64,000 nucleotides of DNA from Paenibacillus peoriae KCTC 3763. GTDB taxonomy: Bacteria > Bacillota > Bacilli > Paenibacillales > Paenibacillaceae. Shown piece by piece: positions 1 through 9,055 of the stretch; positions within the stretch are counted from its first letter, which is position 1; every line of letters begins with the position of its first letter. The translations under genes and the position numbers were made by a program. The stretch covers positions 1 to 64,000 of the forward strand of contig NZ_AGFX01000011.1 in assembly GCF_000236805.1 (NCBI RefSeq), written 5' to 3'. Under the pieces are notes generated by a model. It saw only the letters and a list, made by a program, of their open reading frames with translations. It did not search any database and was not told the origin of the DNA.

Positions 1-1155
1 TTGCACATGTTGCCATACCTTCATATTCGGCTGTCCATTTGTGTGGCGTTGTTGTCGCAGCGAATCCGTCACATAGGCATCCTGTTCGCGGTGTGTAGGC
101 AGATACAACTCCACCTGTTCTCCGATTTCAGGCATATCGTACCAGCCACTATGTTCTTCCGCAACATAACGGGTGGCTACGGGAAACCAGCAGGCTTTGG
201 CAGGATCTTGCTTCGGATCGATGTCGAGTTGAAGCTGGACGAAATCCTGCTGTACCTTCAGTACCGTTCCTGTCAGTGAGATCCCGGTAGCCTGATCGTT
301 TTCGTAACGTGCATAGCGAATATCCTGTTCGGCTTGAAGATCATAACGGGTACGCAGTAAGCCATCTGCTAACGTTGTCACTGCCCGAACCACGACCAGT
401 TCTTTACCTTGTCCAATCGGTAACGTGATGAGATCGCCCAGCGCGTAGTATTGCAGACTTTCAATCATATAGGTGACATACGAGCCAGCACGTTCTCCAG
501 GCTTTTCGGCATCCAGTTCATGAAACGTTTTTCGTACTCGATAAAATACATCCCGCTCTACCTTATGCTGCTTGCCTTCTGGCATTCCGAAGAAAACCTT
601 GGGCGAAGCTGCGGTTACCTCTGGTACAAGTACGGAACCAAAGCGAGAGGCGAGGCGTTTTAAAAACTCCCAATCAGTCTCATCATATTGTAAAACAAAT
701 GTCTCCAGTTTGGCATAGTTGCTTACGGTATCAATGGCATCTCCGTACTGATATTTTCGAACCAGTGCAGTGACCAGATCATCATAAGTGCGGTAAATAT
801 CTTGATAGGAGCGCCTTTTACTCTTAATATCCATCTGGTACGAATGGGAAGCGGCCTCCAGTTCAAATGTATATACGCCTCGTACACAGTGTACGGACAT
901 GCGCGTAACGATCCCGTGGAACAGTCTTCTTAGCGATTGTCCCTGATCATCCAACTGACGAATGACAATCGGCTCTTGCTCCATATCCTGTCCAATGCAG
1001 GCTGCTCCCTGTTCTTCGGAGAGCAACCCACTGATATGCAAATAGGAATGATCATTAATAGTACGTGTTATTTGAAGTTGTTCGATGTGTAGTGGTTGAA
1101 AGGGACCATAAAAGCGCAGGCTTTCATAGCCGATTGCTTCTGACAATACGCTCAA
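1..1155 (-). CDS. VgrG-like contractile injection / phage late control D family protein (partial, 3' end off window)
   Basis: The minus strand is open from 1155 to the window edge, giving at least 385 residues. The protein begins SVLSEAIGYESLRFYGPFQP and contains YEVT-type beta-rich segments typical of gpD/VgrG hubs: an N-terminal domain with a paired HGIVTRM strand, then DDLVTALVRKY, YDETDWEFLKRLASRFGSVLVPE, and a later oligonucleotide-binding-like region (TGTVLKVQQDFVQLQLDID). The segment LQYDETDWEFLKRLASRFG is characteristic of the VgrG/gpD family. Such proteins form the spike hub of contractile tails and type VI-like injection machines. The start is TTG at 1155, the only in-frame start before an upstream stop. 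An AAGGAG lies 12 nt upstream, rather far. No other tail genes are visible here, so whether it belongs to a phage-like tail or a toxin-delivery cluster cannot be told. Confidence 0.72.
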   Translation of the reverse strand, partial: MSVLSEAIGYESLRFYGPFQPLHIEQLQITRTINDHSYLHISGLLSEEQGAACIGQDMEQEPIVIRQLDDQGQSLRRLFHGIVTRMSVHCVRGVYTFELEAASHSYQMDIKSKRRSYQDIYRTYDDLVTALVRKYQYGDAIDTVSNYAKLETFVLQYDETDWEFLKRLASRFGSVLVPEVTAASPKVFFGMPEGKQHKVERDVFYRVRKTFHELDAEKPGERAGSYVTYMIESLQYYALGDLITLPIGQGKELVVVRAVTTLADGLLRTRYDLQAEQDIRYARYENDQATGISLTGTVLKVQQDFVQLQLDIDPKQDPAKACWFPVATRYVAEEHSGWYDMPEIGEQVELYLPTHREQDAYVTDSLRQQRHTNGQPNMKVWQHVQ

Positions 1156-1533
1156 GTGAATTCATGTCTCCTTTCTAGATGCGATGGGTATTTCCAAGTA
1201 AAGCACGTCATCTTGAATTTGCTTCTGATTTATAGAGAGCGCAGATGGGTACAACTGTCAGTCAAGATAGATATGTATTACAAGGTTTGTACGCTATAAA
1301 GGTACAAGAGGTGATATTTAATTAACAACCCAGCATATGTATTTATCGGTTGAAGGGGGAATTTAGTTTACAGAATGAGCCATTGGAAGCGGTATTTACA
1401 ATGTGTGTTTTTGGAACCAGAAGATATGGGAGGGGAGTTTTGAGCAGAAAAAAGCATATAATAGATGGTAAGAGGGAGTATAAAAAGATATTTATAAAAG
1501 ATTGAGCTTTAATGAAAGATGAGGGTTCATGTT
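1156..1533. other. Intergenic region between divergent vgrG-like gene and WYL regulator
   Basis: This 378-nt stretch has no credible ORF. It must hold both divergent promoters. A TATAAT hexamer lies at 1457-1462 on the plus strand, 70 nt before the WYL gene, but no good -35 sits at 16-18 nt from it, so I do not call a promoter. Nothing else recognisable was seen. Confidence 0.4.
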
Positions 1534-2496
1534 ATGCCAAAAAACGATAATATGCTGGCGATTCTATGGATGCTGAATTCAGGCGTAAAAATGACTGCAA
1601 AACAAATATCCGAAAAGTTAGAAATAAATATAAGGACAGTTTATCGGTATATTGATGCACTATGTGCCAGTGGAGTGCCTATAATATCCGACACGGGTCA
1701 TAATGGCGGGTATAGCTTGCTGAATAATTTTATTAGAGCACCCTTACTATTTGATATTGAGGAAAAAAAGGCACTCCTTCATGCTGCTGTTTTTGCAAAA
1801 GAAGCTGGATACCCTTTAAGTGAGGTATTAAGCAATGCGACATCAAAGTTGAAAATGTATTCGAATCAGGAGCAGGAAAGTATACTCAGCCGTCATTTGG
1901 CCGGATTTGAAGTGATAAATCGCATGGGAGATCCTTCTCTTCAGCCGATATTGGCAGAATTGGAGCAGGCTGTAGCCAACGAATTCTCTGTAGAAATGGA
2001 TTATCGCACAAGCCATGAAGAACAACCCAAGAATAGGGTGATAGACCCCTATGGAATGGTTTACTGGAACAACAAATGGTATACTGTTGCATTTTGTCAC
2101 CTAAGGAATGAGATCCGTAGCTTTCGGGCAGATCGGATTTTACAAATCAAGCGTACTCCAATCATATTTAAGCGTCCTGAGGCTTTTTCGGCTCGTGAAT
2201 TTTTTATGCAAAATCTGTTACCTGGTTTAGTGGGCAAAGACAGTTTAATTTCTTTAATTATCGAAGGCAGGTCAGAGGTATTGGATGACTTATGTCTGCA
2301 TTGGTTTTTGGGGCATCATCTGAAAGAGCGGACCTCAAATCAAGCAATCTTTTTGCTTGAGGAAAAATCACTTCACACTTATGTCCCTTATTTACTCCTA
2401 CCCTACGGGAAATCCATTCAAGTCATCGAACCACAGAGCTTGAAGAAAAAACTTGTTGCTGTTGCGTCGGAGTTAATGGAATATTATCAACGTTAA
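1534..2496 (+). CDS. YafY-type HTH/WYL-domain transcriptional regulator
   Basis: Predicted 320-residue DNA-binding regulator. Residues ~1-55 form a DeoR-like winged HTH (AKQISEKLEINIRTVYRYIDAL, then GYSLLNNF wing). The middle and C-terminal half is a WYL domain with the landmark WNNKWYTVAFCHLRNEIRSFRADRI. WYL proteins are ligand-responsive repressors or activators, sometimes linked to DNA-damage or defence genes. I start at ATG 1534 because GATGAGG precedes it by about 8 nt; an in-frame ATG at 1519 has no RBS. A strong terminator follows directly. The two downstream genes (DJ-1/PfpI and VOC) are small enzyme-like proteins often found beside such regulators, but the terminator argues against one operon. 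Target unknown. Confidence 0.85.
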   Translation: MPKNDNMLAILWMLNSGVKMTAKQISEKLEINIRTVYRYIDALCASGVPIISDTGHNGGYSLLNNFIRAPLLFDIEEKKALLHAAVFAKEAGYPLSEVLSNATSKLKMYSNQEQESILSRHLAGFEVINRMGDPSLQPILAELEQAVANEFSVEMDYRTSHEEQPKNRVIDPYGMVYWNNKWYTVAFCHLRNEIRSFRADRILQIKRTPIIFKRPEAFSAREFFMQNLLPGLVGKDSLISLIIEGRSEVLDDLCLHWFLGHHLKERTSNQAIFLLEEKSLHTYVPYLLLPYGKSIQVIEPQSLKKKLVAVASELMEYYQR

Positions 2497-2533
2497 AAGC
2501 TTCACTGACAGCAGATGTCAGTGAAGCTTTTTT
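2495..2533 (+). terminator. Rho-independent terminator after the WYL regulator
   Basis: Perfect 16-bp inverted repeat: the left arm AAAAGCTTCACTGACA at 2495-2510 pairs with the right arm at 2516-2531 across a 5-nt loop, and a T tract follows. It overlaps the stop codon of the regulator. Confidence 0.93.
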
Positions 2534-2605
2534 ATAATGAGGATAATCATTGATTACCGAGGGTTGGTATCACTTGATAAATTATAAAATAAGGAGAACT
2601 TGTAA

Positions 2606-3232
2606 ATGAATAGTACGGTATATCTTTATGTGTTTGACACCATGGCAGACTGGGAAATAGGTTACTTAACTGCCGAACTGAACTCGGGAAGATATTATAA
2701 AAAGGGGCTGATTCCATCCAAAATAGTTACTGTGGGAATTGAAAAGACCCCTGTAACTACAATGGGCGGCTTGAAAATCCTGCCTGACATCAAACTGGAT
2801 GAGTGCAGCATTGAGAGTACAGATACATTAATTTTACCCGGTGGAAATACATGGACAGAAACCATCCACCAACCCATCTTAAAAATTGTGGAGAGGTGCT
2901 TAGAGGAAGGTATATGGGTTGCAGCGATTTGTGGTGCTACCATGGGACTTGCCCAGGCAGGATTGCTGAATTCACGTTGGCATACAAGCAATGATCTGGA
3001 ATACCTCAAAATGACCTGTCCCACATACACGGGCGAAAAGTATTACAAAATGGAGTCTGTTGTAACGGATGAAAAACTGATCACTGCATCTGGAACAGCT
3101 CCGTTGGAATTTTCCGTACACGTTTTGAAAGCTCTGGGTGTATTTTCTTCTAAAACATTAGAAGCCTGGTATAGTCTAAATAAGACCCATAAATCCAAAT
3201 ATTTCCATGAGTTGATGACTTCAATTCAATGA
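2606..3232 (+). CDS. DJ-1/PfpI family protein (class I glutamine amidotransferase-like)
   Basis: A 208-residue protein of the DJ-1/PfpI superfamily. It opens with a Rossmann-like strand (VYLYVFDTMADWEIGYLTAEL), has the acidic LPDIKLDE and the LILPGGNTW loop, and the nucleophile elbow AAICGATMGLAQAGLLN, where the Cys after AAI would be the catalytic residue. Members act as glyoxalases/deglycases, proteases or amidotransferase-like enzymes; the precise reaction is not predictable here. Start ATG 2606 has AAGGAGA 9 nt upstream. It is followed after 51 nt by a VOC protein in the same direction, likely co-transcribed. Confidence 0.85.
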   Translation: MNSTVYLYVFDTMADWEIGYLTAELNSGRYYKKGLIPSKIVTVGIEKTPVTTMGGLKILPDIKLDECSIESTDTLILPGGNTWTETIHQPILKIVERCLEEGIWVAAICGATMGLAQAGLLNSRWHTSNDLEYLKMTCPTYTGEKYYKMESVVTDEKLITASGTAPLEFSVHVLKALGVFSSKTLEAWYSLNKTHKSKYFHELMTSIQ

Positions 3233-3283
3233 AGGTATAAGCATAAAATTGAACTGTTACGAGCATTTAAAGGAGGAGTTAAA

Positions 3284-3808
3284 ATGACTGAAAGCAGAGA
3301 ATATATGGGAGTGTCAGGTGAATATACAAAGAGTGGAATGCCCAACGGCTTTACATCTATTACCCCTTTTATTACAGTGAAGAATCCTTCTGAAGCAATA
3401 GAGTTCTATAAAAGTGTTTTCAATGTAAGGGTTAAGGATATTACTGAATATCCTGATGAGAATGGCAATAAAATAATTGTCCATGCGGAATTAGACTTTG
3501 GGAATGGTTTTTTGCAACTGGGAGCAGCGAATCCGACGTATAAATTGGTCTTGCCGCCAGATGAAGACAATGCGTGTTATTCTTTAGGAATTTACGTAAT
3601 GAATGTTGATCAGGTGTTTGAAAATGCGGTAGCAAGAGGAGCAAAAGTAAGGGAACCGATTGCAAATTTCGTTTCAGGTGATCGATTCGGAAGTATATTG
3701 GATCCTTTTGGAGTAAGATGGTCTATTATGACTAGGATCGAGGATTTGTCAGAAGAAGAAAGTAGTCGTAGGGTTGCCGAATGGGCCAAAAGCTTTAGTG
3801 GAGAATAG
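3284..3808 (+). CDS. VOC (glyoxalase/bleomycin resistance-like) family protein
   Basis: A 174-residue vicinal-oxygen-chelate fold protein. After a 25-residue leader it shows the family pattern ITPFITVKNPSEAIEFYKSVFNV, then HAELDFGNGFLQLG, a second half-module YVMNVDQVFENAVARGAKVREP, and the closing DRFGSILDPFGVRWSIMTRI. This resembles PhnB-like/YdhR-type VOC proteins, which are often dimeric and may bind metal, but the substrate is unknown. AAAGGAGG lies 8 nt before ATG 3284. It sits downstream of the DJ-1/PfpI gene and immediately before the AT-rich accessory island. Confidence 0.85.
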   Translation: MTESREYMGVSGEYTKSGMPNGFTSITPFITVKNPSEAIEFYKSVFNVRVKDITEYPDENGNKIIVHAELDFGNGFLQLGAANPTYKLVLPPDEDNACYSLGIYVMNVDQVFENAVARGAKVREPIANFVSGDRFGSILDPFGVRWSIMTRIEDLSEEESSRRVAEWAKSFSGE

Positions 3809-4471
3809 ATACAACAACTTTTTTTGATAAAATGTATTAAAAGTGGCTATCTGCTGAAATGACGTAATAGAAATTCTGGTGCAAAATAGTTGGCGGATAA
3901 TACGGCATCATTATCACGAACAAGGCATGTGGAGTGCGTAATAGAAATGCAACGAATCGATACGTAGAAATCCTTTGTTTTCAATACTTTACCGGTTTTA
4001 CGACATTTTCGATAGACGGAGCCGACATTAAAAACAAGGTGTTGAAGGACAAAATTGAGGTTTCGGTCGTATTGGACTTGAGTTTGGATGGCGGGTGTGT
4101 AGACATGTGGGTTATTTTAATTTGCCCTAACAGTTTTATATTTTGAATTGAAGAGAGCGTTCTTAATTGAGCGTTCTCTTTTAATATTTTTTAACATTTA
4201 TCCAATCAAGTTTAAGGATAAGCTATTTAGTAAGTAGGAGGGGGATAATAACTATTTGCCACTGTCTTTTGAAGATACTACTATTTATTAGTGATCTGTA
4301 TCCTTAATTATATTTTGCTCTACTTTCTTTATCTTATAGCCAGTATGAGTTAACATATCTGAAGTCATCTAATTTGGAGGGATTTAGAAACGTGGAGGGA
4401 AATCCAAAAATCATGTCGAATCTTTAAAATTAGGTATTTTGACTTAATTAAAAAGGTTAGGTGTGATCTTG
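3809..4471. other. Gene-free stretch at the left border of the accessory island
   Basis: About 660 nt without a credible gene. A 70-codon open frame at 3934-4146 has no RBS and a composition unlike a protein. The region contains one terminator (4151-4190) and turns strongly AT-rich after 4190. It marks the junction between core-like DNA and the Druantia-like operon. No integrase, tRNA or repeat was found. The operon promoter must lie in 4190-4460 but I cannot fix it. Confidence 0.4.
4151..4190 (+). terminator. Hairpin terminator in the island border
   Basis: A 9-bp stem with one G-U pair (AAGAGAGCG at 4151-4159, CGTTCTCTT at 4172-4180), followed by a T-rich run. It is 340 nt past the VOC stop, so it may end a transcript from a lost gene or insulate the island. 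Confidence 0.7.
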
Positions 4472-6136
4472 ATGGAGTGGGCTCTAGATGCTAATAAGCA
4501 ACATGTTCATGCCTCTTCTCCAGAGGCTATTAGAGGCATATCTTATATTTGTCCTAGATGTAAGAAAGATACTTTTTTGAGAAAAGGGAAAAAACGCGTT
4601 CCTCATTTTGCTCATGTCTCTGGACAGACTAACATTAATTGTGAGTTATACATACCCCCAGCAATCTATGCGACACAAATGGGAGAAAAAATATCAGTAG
4701 ATGCTGTAAGTGAAAGGTCATTAGATATCTATTTAGATCTAGTAAAAGATAGCTGGTCTCTTGATATAAAGATACCCTCGGCAATAGGGCAATATGAGGG
4801 AAGTGCATTTCTTAAATTTCCGTTTGCTTGGGAAGGAGAGAGGACGATTCCATTATCCTCCATACGGACAAATGGAAAGAGAATTCGGATTAGATTACAA
4901 ACACGAGACTACAGGGTGCTAGTCAGTGGGGATGTTAGAAACGAGTGGAAAATGAAAGTTGAATATCCTATAAAAGGTATAGATAAAATTATACCCACAG
5001 CCTTCTACTATTCGCGACTAGGAGGACGGAGACTAACGGAAAACATCCCTCTTCAATGGGGAGAGACATATGTTTTAGTTTGGGATAATCATGAAATAAA
5101 AATTCTCCACGGTATGCCACCCATGCTAGCATTCCGAAAATTACAAGACCAGAATAACTGGTCGGTCATGATTGTAAAATTACCTGTCTCATATAATAAA
5201 TCTGTGGAACAGTGGATTAAGAGGTTTCTTAATCGGAGTATAACTTTTCCTTTGCCTGAAGTAAAATTGGTAACGCCAATTCCAGAAAGAATGATTGATC
5301 AAGAAATAGCTGTGATTTCTTCAACAGCTAGAGTTGTTATCGCAGTGGTAGGAGCAGAGGGAGCAAAAAAATGGTCAACTATTTATGTCCAAAATTTAGA
5401 TGAAAAACAAGAGATACGTCATTTAGGGAATGGTGAGATTCCCGTATTATTATCAATTGGAAAGCTGCCACTTGGAAGAACTGATATTTGGCTGGATGAC
5501 GATAGAGAAAGTGCTTTGAGGTTAGTATGCCAAGATACTATCAAGTTGATACCAAAAATAAATGGTGTTGTGTTTCAGGGAGTCAATTTAGCTGATATTG
5601 AAGAAACCTATAGTTTGCATTCCACAGAAGCTATAGAGTTTTTCAGAAAAATTCAAGAATACAAGTTTACATTGACTGATGTATATCTGCCAAATGGCGT
5701 TTCTCTAACAATTAAATTATTTGGGAACCAATTGAATGAAATGATTGTAAGCAATGAAAATTCTACTGAGATTGCCTCAATTCTGAATAAGTTACTGGGT
5801 CAAGATAAACATGTTTATCTTGATGCAGGTGGCTTTGGGAACGTGGAAATATTGCCTATTGCTTTGATCAATGCTAATAAGTTATCCATGAGCCCTAGAT
5901 GGCGGGAGCAAATGAGATGGATCTTAATAACTCTAAAAACAATGAATCATAAAGAGATTATGATTAAAAACGATAACATGAAAAAAGTTGATATGATGAA
6001 AATCAATCATTTCAACAAACTGGATCAAGATTTGCTTCTCAATTTCTCTAAAATTCGATTTATTCCTAAATCAATGCTCCCATATGTAAAAGCGAGTATA
6101 AACGAGTATATAAGGAAATCTGTAAAAAAATATTGA
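4472..6136 (+). CDS. druB: Druantia DruB-like protein with CoiA-like zinc-binding N terminus
   Basis: A 554-residue protein, first gene of the five-gene defence operon. The N terminus carries a zinc-ribbon-like module of the CoiA type: Cys27-x2-Cys30, then KGKKRVPHFAHVSG with His45/His48, and Cys57. The rest has no motif I recognise. Position, length and neighbours match what I recall of DruB (about 550 residues) in type I Druantia, so the symbol rests mainly on context. ATG 4472 is chosen because it follows GGTTAGGTG by about 8 nt, the same RBS string used by the next gene; an in-frame GTG at 4463 is the alternative. AT-rich codon use differs from the flanking core genes. Confidence 0.6.
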   Translation: MEWALDANKQHVHASSPEAIRGISYICPRCKKDTFLRKGKKRVPHFAHVSGQTNINCELYIPPAIYATQMGEKISVDAVSERSLDIYLDLVKDSWSLDIKIPSAIGQYEGSAFLKFPFAWEGERTIPLSSIRTNGKRIRIRLQTRDYRVLVSGDVRNEWKMKVEYPIKGIDKIIPTAFYYSRLGGRRLTENIPLQWGETYVLVWDNHEIKILHGMPPMLAFRKLQDQNNWSVMIVKLPVSYNKSVEQWIKRFLNRSITFPLPEVKLVTPIPERMIDQEIAVISSTARVVIAVVGAEGAKKWSTIYVQNLDEKQEIRHLGNGEIPVLLSIGKLPLGRTDIWLDDDRESALRLVCQDTIKLIPKINGVVFQGVNLADIEETYSLHSTEAIEFFRKIQEYKFTLTDVYLPNGVSLTIKLFGNQLNEMIVSNENSTEIASILNKLLGQDKHVYLDAGGFGNVEILPIALINANKLSMSPRWREQMRWILITLKTMNHKEIMIKNDNMKKVDMMKINHFNKLDQDLLLNFSKIRFIPKSMLPYVKASINEYIRKSVKKY

Positions 6137-6158
6137 TGCAGGTTAGGTGAATTAAAAT

Positions 6159-7979
6159 ATGAATTTCATTGATTATCCGGAAGAAAGAAAAATAGCAATT
6201 AGAGAGTACTCTTTCGACGAATTTAAGGAGTTTCTGAATTTCATTCCAGCGGGAATTCTATCAAATGCGATTAAGGTATTACCTAAGATGAAGGGCTTTC
6301 GTACTGGAAAAGATACTGAGATTAGGCTTAAAGTTTTTTTTGGAAGAATTGATCGCTGGGACGAAAAAGAGTGGAGATTATTCTCAAAGATATGGTTGTT
6401 ATGGACAGCATCACAAGACGGCCTGAAGAATTTATTGAATTGTCAAGATATTAAATACACTGTTGAAAAAATGATAGAGAGTCAGGACGAGCGATTACGC
6501 ATTATAAATAATCTTGTGCATGGTGAATTAACTCAGGATGTAATTAGATACTGGTTGAGGTTCGGACCATTCAATATAGATATGGATATATTATGGTTAG
6601 TAACTTTAGCCCCTACGCCTATGATTAAAAAACTACAAGGGCGTTTTGACAACTTGGAAGAACGTTTTGTCACAAGTTCTGAACAGCAAGATGAATTATT
6701 AAAAAAACAAATGCAGATTATGCAAGAAAATCTATCTATATTAAGTAACGATTCCGACGAGTTTAAGCAGGGGATTTCCTTATTACGAGGAGAGACTGCT
6801 AGGATTAGGAATAAAACTCAAGAAAACGCTTATGCAATCTCAACATTAGGCAAGGATATAGATAAGCTGTCAAAATTGGAATCTATTTCATCAGATAGTT
6901 ATAAGCGTTTAGTAGACCAAGTGTTTTTAATAAAGCAAAAAAATATGGAGTTGGAACAACATATTAATGCGCTCGCTGTAGACCATTCAAGACTAGAAGA
7001 TGGCTTTAAGGAAATAAACTTAAATGAGTTAATATCAAATGCAGTGTGGGACAAGAATGCAAATCAGATTGCAGCGTCTGCTGAGGCTAATCAGCTTGTC
7101 GAGAGAAGCATTGAATTTGAATTAGCACCAATCCAACTTTCCAGTTCAGAAGAGGCGCTTACTCATTTGAAAAGTAATTTGAACAGTTTAGGTATAAAGT
7201 TAGCGGACGCGAAATCTATTTCTTTTGAAGTGCTGTCAGCAGTTCTGTCTAACCAATTAGTTATGTTTAGTGGGTCTATGGCCATGTTTGTTGCCGAGTA
7301 TTGCGCTGCGAGCCTATGTGGTCATACAGTAAAAGTTATCAATGTTCCATTTGGTAAGACAGAAGAGCTTGTTTCAAAAGAACGATTTGACGAGTGGATT
7401 AGTGAAGCAAAATCTTATGGCCATCCCATCGCCATTATTTTGGAAGGTATGAATCGCTCAGCCTTTGAAGTTTACGGAGCTAATTTTAAAAAATTTATTG
7501 CTGAACGTATAGTAAGGCTGAAAAATGAGAAGGTACCGATTGTTTTCATGGCAACTCTTGTAACTGGTCCCTCTGTTTTAGCTTTGAGTAGAGAATTTCT
7601 AGAAATTGGGCCTGTATTTAATACGGATTATATTGGCTGGAGCTATAAGAACGTTACTCCATATACCAATGGTGTGATTGAATCAAATATATTGGCAAGG
7701 CAAGAAATCGAAATAAATGACTATCTTGAAATAGAAGATTTGTTACCCAAGGGCATAGTTGAACATGGTAGTATTTTGTGGCGAAAGACAATAGCAGCCA
7801 CTTATAAAACGATGATTCAGTTAGACTCATCATTTGACTTTTCGTCTGTGAATTTTGGATGGCTAATCCCAACAACTTCCATGTGTTTTTCGGATCATAT
7901 GGAGCAGTTATTTGATGAAATAGAATTAGATGAAAGATGTAAAGCACTCATTAAGCATATGACTTTGGAAGGTCAATGA
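6159..7979 (+). CDS. druC: Druantia DruC-like protein, coiled coil plus degenerate AAA-like domain
   Basis: A 606-residue protein, second in the operon, 22 nt after the previous gene, with the RBS GGTTAGGTG. Residues ~165-290 are long charged helices (LKKQMQIMQENLSILS, MELEQHINALAVDHSRLEDG) consistent with a coiled coil. The C-terminal ~250 residues look like an AAA/McrB-type fold that lost its P-loop: QLVMFSGSMAMFVAEY occupies the Walker A position without GxxGxGK, IAIILEGMNRSAFEV resembles the McrB Walker B/EINR region, and VPIVFMATLVTG a sensor strand. The AAA comparison is my inference. Size and place fit DruC of type I Druantia. It probably assembles with the helicase, but that is not shown by sequence. 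Confidence 0.6.
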   Translation: MNFIDYPEERKIAIREYSFDEFKEFLNFIPAGILSNAIKVLPKMKGFRTGKDTEIRLKVFFGRIDRWDEKEWRLFSKIWLLWTASQDGLKNLLNCQDIKYTVEKMIESQDERLRIINNLVHGELTQDVIRYWLRFGPFNIDMDILWLVTLAPTPMIKKLQGRFDNLEERFVTSSEQQDELLKKQMQIMQENLSILSNDSDEFKQGISLLRGETARIRNKTQENAYAISTLGKDIDKLSKLESISSDSYKRLVDQVFLIKQKNMELEQHINALAVDHSRLEDGFKEINLNELISNAVWDKNANQIAASAEANQLVERSIEFELAPIQLSSSEEALTHLKSNLNSLGIKLADAKSISFEVLSAVLSNQLVMFSGSMAMFVAEYCAASLCGHTVKVINVPFGKTEELVSKERFDEWISEAKSYGHPIAIILEGMNRSAFEVYGANFKKFIAERIVRLKNEKVPIVFMATLVTGPSVLALSREFLEIGPVFNTDYIGWSYKNVTPYTNGVIESNILARQEIEINDYLEIEDLLPKGIVEHGSILWRKTIAATYKTMIQLDSSFDFSSVNFGWLIPTTSMCFSDHMEQLFDEIELDERCKALIKHMTLEGQ

Positions 7980-9055
7980 CTATGGAAAATGCAAGAGTAC
8001 TTAACCAAAAAGAACTTGTCGAGTTGGTCTTAAACAATCAGACTGTTTCAATTTCTGAGAATGTTGAATTTCAGAGAGAACTTTTCATAACTGAGTATTG
8101 GAGACTTCTTCTTCATGATCTAGCCTCAAAAGAACATTCGGAAGGCGTTAACAATAATATAAAGCCAGTACGTATTCGTAAGCGAACGTTACTTCAATAT
8201 TTGGATACCATTTGGCCAGAATTAAGAGATGAGGAATCACAAAATACGACTGATGTAATCTCTTCTGTTTGTAGCAGACTAGAACAAATTGGTGATATGG
8301 TTCGTTTGCGTAATGGTTATTTTTTGCCTACTCCGCTACGACTAATTGAACTGCCGGAGAGCCAATATTCTGTTGTTGTAGGAGGTATTCCAACTGAAAT
8401 AATAAGACTCTTGTTACCTGATGCTAAGATTGCTGGGTATGGACGAATAATCGAAAATCAGAAAATACCTGATACTGTAAAAAGGGACCGAGGTTGGTGG
8501 CAAGAATACACGAATTGGGTAGGCTGGAAGCCTACTAGCTTGGAAAATTGGGTGGAGATGCAAATAATCCAGTTGTCTTCATCAGGGAGTCAGAGTATTC
8601 AAGGCTTTGAAGAATTTGAAGTATTCAATACTTCTGGAAATAGGAAAAATAACAATCGCTCTCTTTGGATAAATCAAAGTTCGATTTTAGATCAAGGTAC
8701 ATCAGGTACTTGGTTATGCAAAACAACTGACTCAAATAAACGGTACTTTCTCGGAGAGTTCAATGATGGACATTTAATGAAAGAACTATCGATTACAGAT
8801 AAAGATACTCGACTATGGTTAATGCTTGGTTTACGTGTATATAATAGGCACTTTCCAGTCGCTCATTGGAATAATAATTATTTGAAAGTAATTCCGCAAC
8901 TCCCAAGAGCAATTGAACGCCATGTTTTGATTTTTTCGTTTAAACAAAATGCTTATGAGTATTACGTATCTGAACAATTTCACAATCATGTTGAACAGCT
9001 ACTTAAATCCTATGGTTATCAGTTTCCTGTCAGAAGGAGGACTAAAGATGAATGA
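7976..9055 (+). CDS. druD: Druantia DruD-like protein
   Basis: A 359-residue protein of unknown fold. It overlaps the preceding gene by 4 nt (ATGA) and the helicase gene by 8 nt, implying translational coupling. An in-frame ATG at 7982 has better spacing from GGAAGG and could be the true start. The N-terminal third (residues ~30-125) ends in a small winged-helix-like stretch (VISSVCSRLEQIGDMVRLRNGYFLPTP). No catalytic motif was recognised. Its length, about 360 residues, and place directly before the giant helicase match DruD of type I Druantia. The assignment is contextual. Confidence 0.55.
   Translation: MTMENARVLNQKELVELVLNNQTVSISENVEFQRELFITEYWRLLLHDLASKEHSEGVNNNIKPVRIRKRTLLQYLDTIWPELRDEESQNTTDVISSVCSRLEQIGDMVRLRNGYFLPTPLRLIELPESQYSVVVGGIPTEIIRLLLPDAKIAGYGRIIENQKIPDTVKRDRGWWQEYTNWVGWKPTSLENWVEMQIIQLSSSGSQSIQGFEEFEVFNTSGNRKNNNRSLWINQSSILDQGTSGTWLCKTTDSNKRYFLGEFNDGHLMKELSITDKDTRLWLMLGLRVYNRHFPVAHWNNNYLKVIPQLPRAIERHVLIFSFKQNAYEYYVSEQFHNHVEQLLKSYGYQFPVRRRTKDE

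Noticed and set aside
3934-4146. 70-codon ORF in the island border
   Set aside because: No RBS, odd composition, ends just before a terminator; not supported as a gene.
8949-9047. Longer N terminus for the giant helicase (extra 33 residues)
   Set aside because: No RBS at 8949, it lies wholly inside the previous gene, and AAGGAGG is perfectly placed for ATG 9048.
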